Assembly: GCF_002261425.1 (NCBI RefSeq)
Contig: NZ_NEVJ01000003.1
Location: forward strand, 2,914,001-2,978,000
Direction of reading: 5' to 3'
From: Bordetella genomosp. 9
GTDB taxonomy: Bacteria > Pseudomonadota > Gammaproteobacteria > Burkholderiales > Burkholderiaceae_B
DNA length: 64,000 nt
Below the pieces are notes generated by a model. That model was not told the origin of the DNA. It did not search any database and saw only the letters and a program-made list of their open reading frames with translations. Shown piece after piece: positions 38,549-48,947 of this stretch. Every line of letters begins with the position of its first letter. Position 1 is the first letter of the stretch. The position numbers were made by a program, and so were the translations under genes.

Positions 38549-39010
38549 GTGAAGAAATTTTCAGACCGTTTGAGGCACGCCCGCGCCCTGCGCGGCTACA
38601 CCCAGGCCGAATTGGCGCGCCTGGCGGGTTTGTCGCAAAGCGCGGTGGCCAGCTACGAGAGCGGTGAGCGCAAATCCAGCCGGGGCCTGTTCAAGCTGGC
38701 GGCGGCGCTGCGGATAGAAGCGCAGTGGCTGGATACCGGCAAGGGCCCGATGGAGCGCCCCGCGGACCTCTACGCCAACGCCATGGCCGGCCAGCGCTAC
38801 GCCTTGATGGAAGACGGCGCGCAAGCGTCGTTCGGGCTGTCCGGCAAGGACCTGGACTGGCCCTTCCCCAACATTCCGCGCGGCCGCTACGAAGGCCTGG
38901 CCACGCGCGACAAGCGGCATCTCGAAAACATGGTCGCGGCGTTCATCGACGCCTGCCACAGCAACTACACGCTGTCCAAGCCCAAGCCGCGGACGCGACG
39001 CGGCGACTGA
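38549..39010 (+). CDS. XRE-family HTH transcriptional regulator
   Basis: The 153-residue protein starts at a GTG (38549) and has a phage-repressor-like HTH at 1-65 (FSDRLRHARALRGYTQAELA, LAGLSQSAVASYESG). The rest, with WLDTGKGPMERP and LDWPFPNIPRGRYEGLATRD, has no peptidase signature. It is divergent from the winged-helix regulator, with only 83 bp between them, and the shared region likely holds both promoters. A perfect-stem terminator follows. Confidence 0.85.
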   Translation: MKKFSDRLRHARALRGYTQAELARLAGLSQSAVASYESGERKSSRGLFKLAAALRIEAQWLDTGKGPMERPADLYANAMAGQRYALMEDGAQASFGLSGKDLDWPFPNIPRGRYEGLATRDKRHLENMVAAFIDACHSNYTLSKPKPRTRRGD

Positions 39011-39041
39011 TCCCGCCGCGCGGCCCGACCCGCGGCTAGGC

Positions 39042-39077
39042 AAAAGCAAAGCGCCCCGTCTGGGGCGCTTTGCTTTT
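39042..39077. terminator. bidirectional rho-independent terminator
   Basis: A perfect 16-bp stem (AAAAGCAAAGCGCCCC / GGGGCGCTTTGCTTTT) with a GTCT loop separates the convergent XRE and lipoprotein genes. Runs of A and T at both ends allow termination in both directions. Confidence 0.9.
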
Positions 39078-39092
39078 CAACACTGCCAGCGA

Positions 39093-39746
39093 TCAGCGCG
39101 CCGGCGCCGCGGTGCCGGAAGCCGGCGCCGCGCGATCCGAAGCGGGCGGCACGGCCGGCGCGCCATTGGCCGGAGAAGCGGGCGGACGCGCGCCAGCCGC
39201 GGGCGCGTCGCCGCGCACGCGGGCGGCGATCTCGGTCGCGGTCTGCGCCGAATCCACGCCGAAGGCGAGCACGCCGCGGTTCAAGGGCTCGGCGATACGC
39301 GGCGCCGCCACCAGTTGTCCGTTGATGACCAGCACGAGCAGCTTGCCGACGTTCTGCGAGCTGACCTGCGCCAGCTTGCGCGCGCCTTCCGGGCTGAAGC
39401 GCAGGCCGACGAAGTTCTGGCCCTGGCGATCCACCAGGGCGGCGGCTTCGGTCAGGTCGGCGCGCGACAGGACGGGCTGGCGCTGCACGTAGACGGTGGC
39501 GTCGCTGAGCTTGACTTCCATCAGGTCCGGGGCGGACTCGGTCTGCGCGATATAGAAGCCGACGGAGGACGCCGCGGGCGTAGCCGACGGCGCCGGCGTG
39601 CCAGGCGTGGCGGCGGGCGCGGCGGTGCCGGCGCCATTGGCGGGCGTGGATCCTGTACCGCCCTTGTTGCCAGGCGTCTGGCACCCCGCCAGGAGGATCG
39701 TAGCCATCAATACCACTGGTGCGATCGAACGGAAGCTGATGTGCAT
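39093..39746 (-). CDS. lipoprotein with SecD P1-head-like domain
   Basis: The 217-residue protein starts at ATG 39746, and the lipobox LLAGC (C22) marks a lipoprotein. An Ala/Pro/Thr-rich spacer of about 45 residues follows. The folded domain has YVQRQPVLSRADLTEAAALV, VGLRFSPEGARKLAQVSSQN, KLLVLVINGQLVAAPRIAEP and a last strand FGVDSAQTATEIAARV. This matches the SecDF P1 head region, normally part of the SecD translocase. The C-terminus is again Ala/Pro-rich. Whether it assists Sec export is unknown. Confidence 0.75.
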   Translation of the reverse strand: MHISFRSIAPVVLMATILLAGCQTPGNKGGTGSTPANGAGTAAPAATPGTPAPSATPAASSVGFYIAQTESAPDLMEVKLSDATVYVQRQPVLSRADLTEAAALVDRQGQNFVGLRFSPEGARKLAQVSSQNVGKLLVLVINGQLVAAPRIAEPLNRGVLAFGVDSAQTATEIAARVRGDAPAAGARPPASPANGAPAVPPASDRAAPASGTAAPAR

Positions 39747-39869
39747 AACAGGTGTTCCTATTGGTGGAGGTTGCAAAAAAAGTGTACAGGGCGCGCAAGG
39801 CGGGGCACAACGCAGACTGCTTCCAGATGTAATGGAGTCATCCTGTCTCCGTCTTCTATACTGTCGCAT

Positions 39870-41966
<2,097 letters not shown>

Positions 41967-42010
41967 CGCGGTGGCCGGTCGCGCGGAGACCGGCCGCTTG
42001 CCTGGACATC

Positions 42011-42041
42011 GGCGCGCCGGACATGGACCGGCGCGTCTTTT
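42011..42041 (+). terminator. rho-independent terminator after thiC
   Basis: GGCGCGCCGG pairs with CCGGCGCGTC (one G-T pair) over a 7-nt loop and is followed by TTTT, about 45 bp after the thiC stop. Confidence 0.7.
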
Positions 42042-42101
42042 ATGCACCGGCGGCCTGGCCTGGCCGCCCGGCCGCCGCGCCGGCCGTCGATGGACGATGC
42101 G

Positions 42102-42947
42102 ATGAGCTTATTGAAACGCCTGTTGACCCCGCGCACCTCGCGCACGCTGGACGCCGCACAGTTCGCCCAGGCCTATGCCGAGGCGGCACGCGCGCGCTTT
42201 CCCAAGGACGGCGTCAGCGTCGAGCCTGACGTGGCCGGCGATGCCGTCCAGGTGCGCTGGTCGCTGCCCGGGGGCGCGCAGGTGACGCAGTCGCTGGGGA
42301 ATGCCTACACGGCCTATACCAAGGCGCCGGCCGATCTGGATGCCATCCTGGCGGCGCACCTGGACGCCGCGCCGGCGGCCGCCAAGCCGGATGCCGCGAG
42401 CCGCCGCGCCGCCATCCTGCCGGTGGTCAAGACCAGGATGTGGCTGACCGCCAGCACGCGCCAGCTTCAGGCAGCCGGCGCTGGAGACGGCGATCGTTTC
42501 GTCGCCGAACCCTTGACGGACGAATTGATGACGGTCTACGTGGAAGACCGTCCCGACGCGATGAGCTACGTCGCGCCGGATCACCTGGCGGACCTGGAAG
42601 TGGCGCGCGACGCGCTGATGCCGCTGGCCCGGGAGAACCTGCGCCGCCTGCTGCCGCAGCTGACCATCGAAGGCGACGAAGGCTGCTACGGCGTGCGCCT
42701 GGACGGCAACTACGACGCCAGCCTGGTATTCCTGACCGAGGACTGGCGCGACCGCGTGCGGATCGACGGCGAACCGGTGGTGGCGATACCGGCGCGCGAG
42801 GAACTGCTGGTGTGCGGGTCGAACGATCGCCACGGCCAGAACCGTATCCGCAACATCGCCGCCCACATCATGGCGCGCTCGCCCTATGGCTTGTCGGCGT
42901 TGCTCTACGTCTGGCGCGACGGCGTGCTGACCCGTTACGATGACTGA
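42102..42947 (+). CDS. DUF1444 (YtpQ-like) family protein
   Basis: From ATG 42102 the protein is 281 residues and begins MSLLKRLLTPRTSRTLDAAQ. ATGs at 42090 and 42042 are alternatives. DUF1444 features are FAQAYAEAARARFP near the start, PVVKTRMW in the middle, FVAEPLTDELMTVYVEDRPD and FLTEDWRDRVRIDGEPVVAI towards the end. The cytoplasmic protein is of unknown function. The C-terminus overlaps the convergent HTH regulator by 13 bp. Confidence 0.75.
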   Translation: MSLLKRLLTPRTSRTLDAAQFAQAYAEAARARFPKDGVSVEPDVAGDAVQVRWSLPGGAQVTQSLGNAYTAYTKAPADLDAILAAHLDAAPAAAKPDAASRRAAILPVVKTRMWLTASTRQLQAAGAGDGDRFVAEPLTDELMTVYVEDRPDAMSYVAPDHLADLEVARDALMPLARENLRRLLPQLTIEGDEGCYGVRLDGNYDASLVFLTEDWRDRVRIDGEPVVAIPAREELLVCGSNDRHGQNRIRNIAAHIMARSPYGLSALLYVWRDGVLTRYDD

Positions 42948-43771
42948 CCGGGCGGCTCGGCCAGCAACATGATCAGCTTCAGGTCGGCGTGCGTCGCCAG
43001 CCTGAAGGTCACTTGCTGGAAGCGCAGCAGCCCCTGGCGCGGATGCTGGAATTCGCGCAGGCCGCCTTCGCGCTCGACCACCGCGTGGCGTGTCCACCAA
43101 TGCTCGAAGGCGGAGCTGTCCCGCAACAGCGGGTCCAGCAGGTCGCGCACGTCCTGTTCATCCAGGTGCGGGCCGGCGTCGTGGCGGAATTCGGCGACGG
43201 CGCGGCGCGCGCGCTGCTCCCAGTCCACCACCAGTCCGCGGGCCGCCGGGTCCAGGAAGATATAGCGCAACAGATTGGGCGCCGGGTCGACCACGGGCCA
43301 GTTGTCGAACAGGTCGCGCATGGCTTCGTTGTAGGCCATGACGTTCCAGGCGCGGTCCAGCACATAGGCCGGCGCATCGATGGCGTCCACACAGGCCGCC
43401 AGGATGCCGGACACGCCGGACGGTTCATCGCGGGGATGCTGCGGATCGGCGCATTCCGCCAGCTCGAACAGGTAGGCGCGTTCCGCGCGCGCCAGCTGCA
43501 GGACGCTGGCGATACGCGCCCACACGGCGGGCGACACCGAGACCTCGCGGCCCTGTTCTATCCAGGTGTACCAGGTCACGCTGATGCCGCAGAGCTGGGC
43601 GACCTCTTCCCGCCGCAGGCCGGGCGTGCGGCGACGCAGGCCGGCGGGCAGGCCGGCCATCTGCGGCGTAATGCGCGCGCGCGCGTTGCGGACGAAATCG
43701 CCCAGGGTGCGGCGCCGCAGCGTGGCGCCTTCGGCGGCCGTGACGGAGTGAGCAAGGGTGGCAGGCGTCAT
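42935..43771 (-). CDS. XRE-family regulator with MmyB-like ligand domain
   Basis: The 278-residue protein starts at ATG 43771; the longer open frame to 44236 belongs to the antisense of other sequence and lacks homology. The HTH lies at about 20-85 (LGDFVRNARARITPQ, RRTPGLRREEVAQLCGISVT, YTWIEQGREVSVS). The rest fits the PAS-like MmyB domain: APAYVLDRAWNVMAYNEA, NLLRYIFLDPAARGLVVDWE and EFQHPRQGLLRFQQVTFRL. Members in actinobacteria and proteobacteria regulate adjacent oxidoreductase genes or bind fatty acids. Here no partner gene is evident. Confidence 0.88.
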   Translation of the reverse strand: MTPATLAHSVTAAEGATLRRRTLGDFVRNARARITPQMAGLPAGLRRRTPGLRREEVAQLCGISVTWYTWIEQGREVSVSPAVWARIASVLQLARAERAYLFELAECADPQHPRDEPSGVSGILAACVDAIDAPAYVLDRAWNVMAYNEAMRDLFDNWPVVDPAPNLLRYIFLDPAARGLVVDWEQRARRAVAEFRHDAGPHLDEQDVRDLLDPLLRDSSAFEHWWTRHAVVEREGGLREFQHPRQGLLRFQQVTFRLATHADLKLIMLLAEPPGQSS

Positions 43772-43839
43772 ACCAGGATAAGTAAGGGCGGGTACCTGTA
43801 TCGAACGCCCTATCTTACCCGGGTGCCTGCCCGGTCGGT

Positions 43840-44505
43840 TCAGTACTTCGGGCTCTGCAGGTCGTGATACCGGTACTTCTTGCGCGCCTCGTCCATGCGC
43901 ATGCCGCCGCGGATGGCATCGCGCAGCTGCTTTTCCTGGCTGGCGATGTGCTCGGCCACGTCCAGCAGCTCGTTTTCGCGCACCTTGGGCAGGACCACCA
44001 CGCCGTCGGCGTCGCCGCGCAGGATGTCGCCCGGATTGACCACCACGCCGCCGATGATGACGGGGACTTCCAGCGCCTTGAGCTGGATGCGGCCCTTGCC
44101 GGTGCGCATCCAGGTGTCGTGGCTGAAGATCGGATAGCCCAGTTCGCGGCACAGGGCGACGTCGCGGTTGTTGCCGTCGATCACCGTGCCGGCCATGCCG
44201 CGATGGTGCGCCAGCTCGGTCAGGATGTTGCCCCACGTACCCATCTCGTCGCGGCCGCGGTTGTCGATCACGATGACGCGCCCGGGCGGCACGTCGTCCA
44301 TGTACTCGCCGACGTTGCCGGTTTCGATGGTGGTGGGCTCATACAGCACCGTGTAGGCGCGGCCGGCCAGCCGGAACGACGGATCGCACGGCTTGATCTT
44401 GTAGCACTGCCCCACGATGCCCAGGCGATCCAGCGCATCGCTCAAGGCGCCGCAGTCCAGCCTGGAGGCCCGTACGACATTGGCGTCGTTGGTATCGATA
44501 TTCAT
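43840..44505 (-). CDS. RraA family protein (aldolase/decarboxylase-like)
   Basis: The 221-residue protein belongs to the RraA/HMG aldolase superfamily. Family members cleave 4-hydroxy-4-methyl-2-oxoglutarate or decarboxylate oxaloacetate, or bind RNase E. The substrate loop GxxxR-D occurs as VIDGNNRDVALCRELG, and the metal-binding DxxxD-like segment as LRGDADGVVVLP. The N-terminus SRLDCGALSDALDRLG is typical. It is co-directional with a Bug receptor located 26 bp upstream, which supports a catabolic role for an imported carboxylate. Confidence 0.85.
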   Translation of the reverse strand: MNIDTNDANVVRASRLDCGALSDALDRLGIVGQCYKIKPCDPSFRLAGRAYTVLYEPTTIETGNVGEYMDDVPPGRVIVIDNRGRDEMGTWGNILTELAHHRGMAGTVIDGNNRDVALCRELGYPIFSHDTWMRTGKGRIQLKALEVPVIIGGVVVNPGDILRGDADGVVVLPKVRENELLDVAEHIASQEKQLRDAIRGGMRMDEARKKYRYHDLQSPKY

Positions 44506-44531
44506 GCATGACTCCCTGGGCGTCTCGCCCG

Positions 44532-45509
44532 CTATTCAATGGTGATGTTGGCTTTACGGATGACCGGCTGCCAGTAATCGATGTCCTTGCGGACCTGCTG
44601 GTCCAGCCCAGGAGGGTTCAGGTACCAGGCCGAGACGCCGGCGGCGGCCAGCGCATCCTTGACCTTGTCGGTCTGCAGCGACTTGCGGGCGGCGTCGCTC
44701 AGGGCCGCGACCACGTCCTGCGGCGTGCCGGCAGGGGCGAACAGCGCGACCCACGCTTCCAGCTCGAACCCCGGGAAGCCGGCCTCCGCGGTGGTCGGCA
44801 CATCGGGCAGCATGGGGATGCGGGACTTCGCGGCGATGGCCAGCGGACGCAGGCGGCCGTTCGTGACGAAACCGGCCAGCGACGGCGGCGTGGCCACGGT
44901 CATTTGCACGTTTCCGCTCAGGACGTCCTGGATGGCCGGGCCCGCTCCCTTGTAGGGGACGTGCGTGATCTGCACGCCGGTGCGCTGCTTGAACAGCTCC
45001 ATCCCGATGTGGGGTACCGATCCATTGCCCGATGTCGCGTAGTTCAGCTCATTGGGATGGGCCTTGGCATAGTCGACCAGTTCCTGCAGGGTCTTGACCG
45101 GCAGCTTGGGATTGACCGCGATGACGTGCGGCGAAGACACCAGCATGGCGACCGGCGCGAAATCCTTGACGGGGTCCCAGTCCAGCTTGTGGAACATGAC
45201 CGGGTTGCCGACGTGGAACATGGAGTAGCCCGCCAGCATGGTGTAGCCGTCGGGCGTGGAGCGGGCCACGAAGGACGCCGCGATATTGCCGCTGGCGCCC
45301 GGGCGGTTTTCGACGACGATGGGTTGTTTCAGCATTTCCGCCATGGGTGGCGTAATGATGCGGACGACCTGGTCGATAATGCCGCCCGGGGGCACTGGCA
45401 CGACGATGCGGATCGGCCGCTCGGGAAAGGCCGCGTAGGCGGCGGTGGGCGGCAGGCTGCCCAGTAAGGCAGCAACGGCCGCCACGGCCGTGGTCAGGGC
45501 GCGTCTCAT
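44532..45509 (-). CDS. Bug-family tripartite transporter receptor
   Basis: The 325-residue receptor has a signal peptide (LTTAVAAVAALLGSLPPTAAYA region) and the mature start FPERPIRIVVPVPPGGIIDQ. VVENRPGASGNIAASFVAR and YATSGNGSVPHIGMELF follow. It should bind the substrate that RraA-type enzyme processes. Divergent from a GntR regulator across 70 bp that contain a perfect AT-rich palindrome. Confidence 0.9.
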   Translation of the reverse strand: MRRALTTAVAAVAALLGSLPPTAAYAAFPERPIRIVVPVPPGGIIDQVVRIITPPMAEMLKQPIVVENRPGASGNIAASFVARSTPDGYTMLAGYSMFHVGNPVMFHKLDWDPVKDFAPVAMLVSSPHVIAVNPKLPVKTLQELVDYAKAHPNELNYATSGNGSVPHIGMELFKQRTGVQITHVPYKGAGPAIQDVLSGNVQMTVATPPSLAGFVTNGRLRPLAIAAKSRIPMLPDVPTTAEAGFPGFELEAWVALFAPAGTPQDVVAALSDAARKSLQTDKVKDALAAAGVSAWYLNPPGLDQQVRKDIDYWQPVIRKANITIE

Positions 45510-45543
45510 CTTGTCTCCTCGTTTGGTAATAATTTATGTGTTT

Positions 45544-45557
45544 TTCATAATTATGAA
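45544..45557. promoter_or_regulatory. palindromic operator candidate for the GntR regulator
   Basis: TTCATAATTATGAA is a perfect 14-bp palindrome between the divergent bug/rraA and gntR units. It stands out as AT-rich in GC-rich DNA. GntR regulators bind such short palindromes. Confidence 0.55.
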
Positions 45558-45579
45558 GTCGGGGTCTAAAATTATCAAC

Positions 45580-46251
45580 ATGGAGCAAACCCACGGTCCC
45601 GCGGTCAACACCCCCGAGCGCATCCGTGCGCTGATCGAGCGCGATATCGCCGAAGGCGTTCTGCCGCCGGGCATGCCGCTGGACGAAAAAGCCCTGGCCG
45701 CCCGGTTCGAGGTGTCCCGCACCCCGATCCGGGAAGCCCTGCTGATGCTGGCCGCGCGTAAACTGGTAGCCATCGTTCCGCGCGCCGGGACCTTCGTCTA
45801 CAAGCCGGACGCCGCCGAACTGATCGCGCGGCTGGAATACCTGGGCGAACTGGAAGGGGTGGCGGCGCGGCTGGCCGCGCAACGCATGAGCGCGGCGCAG
45901 CGTGATGAATTGGGCGCGCTGCACGAGCGCGCGTCCGCCCAGGCTGGCGACAATGACCGGCCGGGCTATGAGGAGACCAACCTGGCCTTGCATCAGCTGA
46001 TCTACGCCGGCAGCGGCAATACCATCGTGCGCGATGAAATCGAGGACGCGCGCCTGCGGCTGGCGAACTTCCGCCGCAACGTCTTCGACCAGCCGGGCCG
46101 GCTGCGCGTGTCCTGCGCCGAGCACGAAGCCGTCGTGCGGGCGATACGCGCGGGCGACGGCGAGGCCGCCGCGCAGGCGATGCGGGATCACATCATAGGC
46201 AAGGGCAAGGCCTACGCCGATCTGGTGCTGGGGCCGGGCCCCCGCCCATGA
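45580..46251 (+). CDS. GntR-family regulator, FadR/FCD subfamily
   Basis: From ATG 45580 the protein is 223 residues (a start at 45553 is possible). The N-terminal winged HTH shows RIRALIERDIAEGVLPPGMP, FEVSRTPIREALLMLAA and VPRAGTFVYKPDA. The C-terminal FCD domain has HQLIYAGSGNTIVRDE and the metal-binding SCAEHEAVVRAIRAGD with His. It likely senses the carboxylate handled by the divergent Bug-RraA pair. The stop overlaps the next gene as ATGA. Confidence 0.9.
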   Translation: MEQTHGPAVNTPERIRALIERDIAEGVLPPGMPLDEKALAARFEVSRTPIREALLMLAARKLVAIVPRAGTFVYKPDAAELIARLEYLGELEGVAARLAAQRMSAAQRDELGALHERASAQAGDNDRPGYEETNLALHQLIYAGSGNTIVRDEIEDARLRLANFRRNVFDQPGRLRVSCAEHEAVVRAIRAGDGEAAAQAMRDHIIGKGKAYADLVLGPGPRP

Positions 46252-47168
46252 ACGCGCGCCTGTTCCTGGCCCTGCTGATCCCGCCTTTCCTGTGGGGCAG
46301 CAACGCCATCGTGGGCAAGATGGCGGCCGGCCATATCCCGCCGGTCACGCTGAATACCTTGCGCTGGACGATGGCGCTGTTTGTGCTGCTGCCCTTCGTC
46401 GCGCGCCGCGTGGCGCGCCATCGCGAGGTGCTGCGCGCGGAGTGGCGGGACATCATGGTGGCGGGCTTCTGGGGCATCACCTGCTACAACGCGCTGCAAT
46501 ACCTGGCCCTGACGACCTCCAACCCCATCAATACGTCGCTGATCGGCTCGTCCGCGCCGGTCTTCATCCTGCTGCTGGGCCGCCTGCTGTTCGGCGCGCC
46601 CATCGGCGTGCGCAGTGCCTGCGGCGCCGCGCTGTCGGTGATCGGCGTCGCCTGGGTGATGCTGGGCGGCCGGCTGGGCGGCCTGGACGCCATCCATTTC
46701 GTGCGCGGCGACCTCTTCATGCTGGCCGGCACCTTCGCGTGGAGCCTGTACACCTGGCTGCTGAAACGGCGTCCATCGCGGCTGCCGACCGATGTGCTGA
46801 TGTGCGTCCATATAGTCGCGGGGCTGGCCTGGAGCCTGCCCTTCGTGCTGGCCGAACAGGCGTGGGGCGCCTACGCGCCTATCGTGTTCGATTGGAAGAC
46901 GGCCGCCATCGTCTGCTACATCGGCATTTTTCCGTCGCTGGTGGCGTTCTTCTGCTGGCAGACGGCGGTGGCGCGCACCAATCCGCAGCTGCCGATCTTC
47001 TTCATGAACCTGACGCCGATTTTCACCGTGCTGTTGTCGGTGCTGATGCTGGGCGTGGCGCCGCAGCCCTACCATGCCGTGGGGCTGGTGCTGATCCTGG
47101 CCGGGATCTTCCTGGCACGGCCGCGCGCCGCGAAGCCCGCATCGGCCGCGGCATCGCCGGCCGAGTAG
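46248..47168 (+). CDS. EamA/DMT-superfamily transporter
   Basis: The 306-residue inner-membrane protein has ten hydrophobic segments and two EamA repeats: FLWGSNAIVGKMAAGHIPPV in repeat 1, and FAWSLYTWLLKRRPSRLP and LTPIFTVLLSVLMLGVAPQPY in repeat 2. Such carriers export or import small metabolites; the substrate is unknown. It is co-translated with the GntR regulator (4-bp overlap). Confidence 0.9.
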   Translation: MNARLFLALLIPPFLWGSNAIVGKMAAGHIPPVTLNTLRWTMALFVLLPFVARRVARHREVLRAEWRDIMVAGFWGITCYNALQYLALTTSNPINTSLIGSSAPVFILLLGRLLFGAPIGVRSACGAALSVIGVAWVMLGGRLGGLDAIHFVRGDLFMLAGTFAWSLYTWLLKRRPSRLPTDVLMCVHIVAGLAWSLPFVLAEQAWGAYAPIVFDWKTAAIVCYIGIFPSLVAFFCWQTAVARTNPQLPIFFMNLTPIFTVLLSVLMLGVAPQPYHAVGLVLILAGIFLARPRAAKPASAAASPAE

Positions 47169-47305
47169 CCGGACGCGCCGCCGCGCCCAGGATGGTGCAC
47201 GACGCACCGTCTCGGCGCATCCCCCGCCCACCGCGGGGCATCGCCGGATCATCCCCGCCCCTTCCCCCAAAGGCGCAAAGTTGGCATGCATGTTGCTTGC
47301 TATGC

Positions 47306-47322
47306 ATGCAAGTGACTTGCAT
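47306..47322. promoter_or_regulatory. 17-bp palindrome, operator candidate of the ABC/hydrolase operon
   Basis: ATGCAAGTGACTTGCAT is a perfect palindrome with a central G, 71 bp before the receptor gene. Related half sites (GCATGCATG, CTTGC, CACTTGC) flank it at 47284-47340. The XRE-cupin regulator inside the operon (52624) is a natural candidate to bind it. Confidence 0.55.
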
Positions 47323-47392
47323 GGAAAACATGCCACTTGCACCAACTAACGTCTCCCGCCCGTCGGCGGGCATCGCTATCAAGGGGTTACTC

Positions 47393-48223
47393 ATGCTGCG
47401 CAGTCGTTCGATCCTGGCCATGCTGGCTTTCGTCGCGGCCGGTGCCGCGCACGCGGACCTGCTGGACACCGTCAAGCAGAAGAAGGAAATCGTCATAGGC
47501 ACCGAAGCGCAATTCGCGCCCTTCGAGTATCTGCAGGACGGCAAGATCGTCGGCTACGGCCCCGATCTGATGAATACCATCATGGCCGGCCTGCCCGGCG
47601 TCAAGGTCAAGCAACTGGACGTGCCCTTCCAGGGCATCCTGCCCGGCCTGGCCACGCGCAAGTTCGATTTCATCGTGACCTCGGTGACGATGACGAAGGA
47701 ACGCGCCGACAAATTCGCCTTCACCGTGCCGATCGCCGATGCCACCACCGCCCTGGTCAAGCGCAAGGCCGATACCGGGCTGACCAGCACCGATGGCATC
47801 GCCGGCAAGACGGTGGGCTCGCAGACCGGCTCGGCGCAATTGAAGGCATTGCAGGCCTACGCCGAGAAGCTGAAGGCGGCCGGCAAGCCGGCGGTGAACA
47901 TCCGCGAATACGTCAGCTTCGACGAAGCCTACGCCGACCTGGCGGCGGGCCGCCTGGATGCGGTGGCGCAATCCCTCGCCAACCTGGCCACGCTGGTCAA
48001 GACGCGCGGTGACGTCTATGCGGTGATGGACGGCCCCATCGGTCCCAAGACCTACTTCGGCTGGGTCGGCCGCAAGGACGCCGACAGCGCCAGCCTGGTG
48101 AAGTTCTTCAGCGACGGCATCGCCCGCGCGCAGCAGAGCGGCGAACTGCAGAAGCTGCAGATGAAGTGGTTCGGCTTCACCATGGACGTGCCCACCGACA
48201 AGGTTCCCACGCCCGAGATGTGA
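47393..48223 (+). CDS. amino-acid ABC transporter substrate-binding protein
   Basis: The 276-residue periplasmic protein has a signal peptide (cleavage after GAAHA, about residue 21). The SBP_bac_3 fold is clear: KKEIVIGTEAQFAPFEYLQD, GYGPDLMNTIMAG, FDFIVTSVTMTKERADKF (binding loop) and GSAQLKALQAYAEK. Polar amino acids are the usual ligands of this class. A much longer open frame upstream has no homology. It opens an operon with two permeases and an ATPase. The ligand may be a ureido or guanidino amino acid, given the downstream enzymes. Confidence 0.9.
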   Translation: MLRSRSILAMLAFVAAGAAHADLLDTVKQKKEIVIGTEAQFAPFEYLQDGKIVGYGPDLMNTIMAGLPGVKVKQLDVPFQGILPGLATRKFDFIVTSVTMTKERADKFAFTVPIADATTALVKRKADTGLTSTDGIAGKTVGSQTGSAQLKALQAYAEKLKAAGKPAVNIREYVSFDEAYADLAAGRLDAVAQSLANLATLVKTRGDVYAVMDGPIGPKTYFGWVGRKDADSASLVKFFSDGIARAQQSGELQKLQMKWFGFTMDVPTDKVPTPEM

Positions 48224-48233
48224 GCACGCGGCG

Positions 48234-48947
48234 ATGAACGGTCCCACCCTGCTCGAGCGCCTGGCCGCCTATGCGCCCATCCTGGGCCACGGCGCCGCCA
48301 CCACCCTGCTGGTCGCGGTGGTGGCGATCGTCGGGGGCTTCCTGCTGGGCGCCCTGCTGTTGGGGTGCACGCTGACGGGCGGCAAGCGCAGCCCCCTGCG
48401 CCTGGCGGTCATCGCCTATATCAGCTTCTTCCGCGGCACGCCCATGCTGGTGCAGATGTTGATGCTGTTCTACCTGCCCAGCGCGCTGGGCGTGGACCTG
48501 CCGCCGCTGCTCGCGGCCATGGCCGCGATGGCGATGAATTCCGCGGCATTCCAGTGCGAGATCCTGCGCAGCGGGCTGGCGGCGGTGAGCCGCGGCCAAC
48601 TGGAAGCGGGCGCGGTGTTCGGGCTGACGCCGCGCCAGGTTTTCCGCCATATCCAGCTGCCGCAGATGGCCCGCGCGGTCTGGCCCGCGGTGGTGTCCGA
48701 AGCCATCGACGTGATCAAGAACTCCGCCATCGTATCGGTGATCGCCGTCGCCGACCTGGCGCGCGGCGCGCGGCAGATCGTGGCCGGCAACTACCGGCCG
48801 CTGGAAGTCTACGTGACTACCGGCGTGGTGTACCTGGCCCTGACGACCGCCGTGTTCTTGCTGGGAACCTGGCTGGCGCACCGCATGGCGGGTAGCGGCC
48901 ACGCCAGCCGCGCCATCATCCGCCGCAACGCCATCCGGAAGACATGA
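48234..48947 (+). CDS. amino-acid ABC transporter permease
   Basis: This 237-residue HisM/GlnP-type permease has about five membrane segments. It has the EAA loop near the C-terminal half (SRGQLEAGAVFGLTPRQVF, HIQLPQMARAV), which docks to the ATPase. AYISFFRGTPMLVQMLM is the usual early motif. It starts 10 bp after the receptor and overlaps the next permease gene by 4 bp. Confidence 0.93.
   Translation: MNGPTLLERLAAYAPILGHGAATTLLVAVVAIVGGFLLGALLLGCTLTGGKRSPLRLAVIAYISFFRGTPMLVQMLMLFYLPSALGVDLPPLLAAMAAMAMNSAAFQCEILRSGLAAVSRGQLEAGAVFGLTPRQVFRHIQLPQMARAVWPAVVSEAIDVIKNSAIVSVIAVADLARGARQIVAGNYRPLEVYVTTGVVYLALTTAVFLLGTWLAHRMAGSGHASRAIIRRNAIRKT

Noticed and set aside
46292..47392. long N-terminal extension of the ABC receptor frame
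   Set aside because: It runs antiparallel in phase across the DMT gene with no homology; a normal signal peptide starts at 47393.
47169..47392. guanidine (ykkC-type) riboswitch before the ureohydrolase operon
   Set aside because: I looked for it because of the proposed substrate; none of the known guanidine aptamer motifs was recognised.
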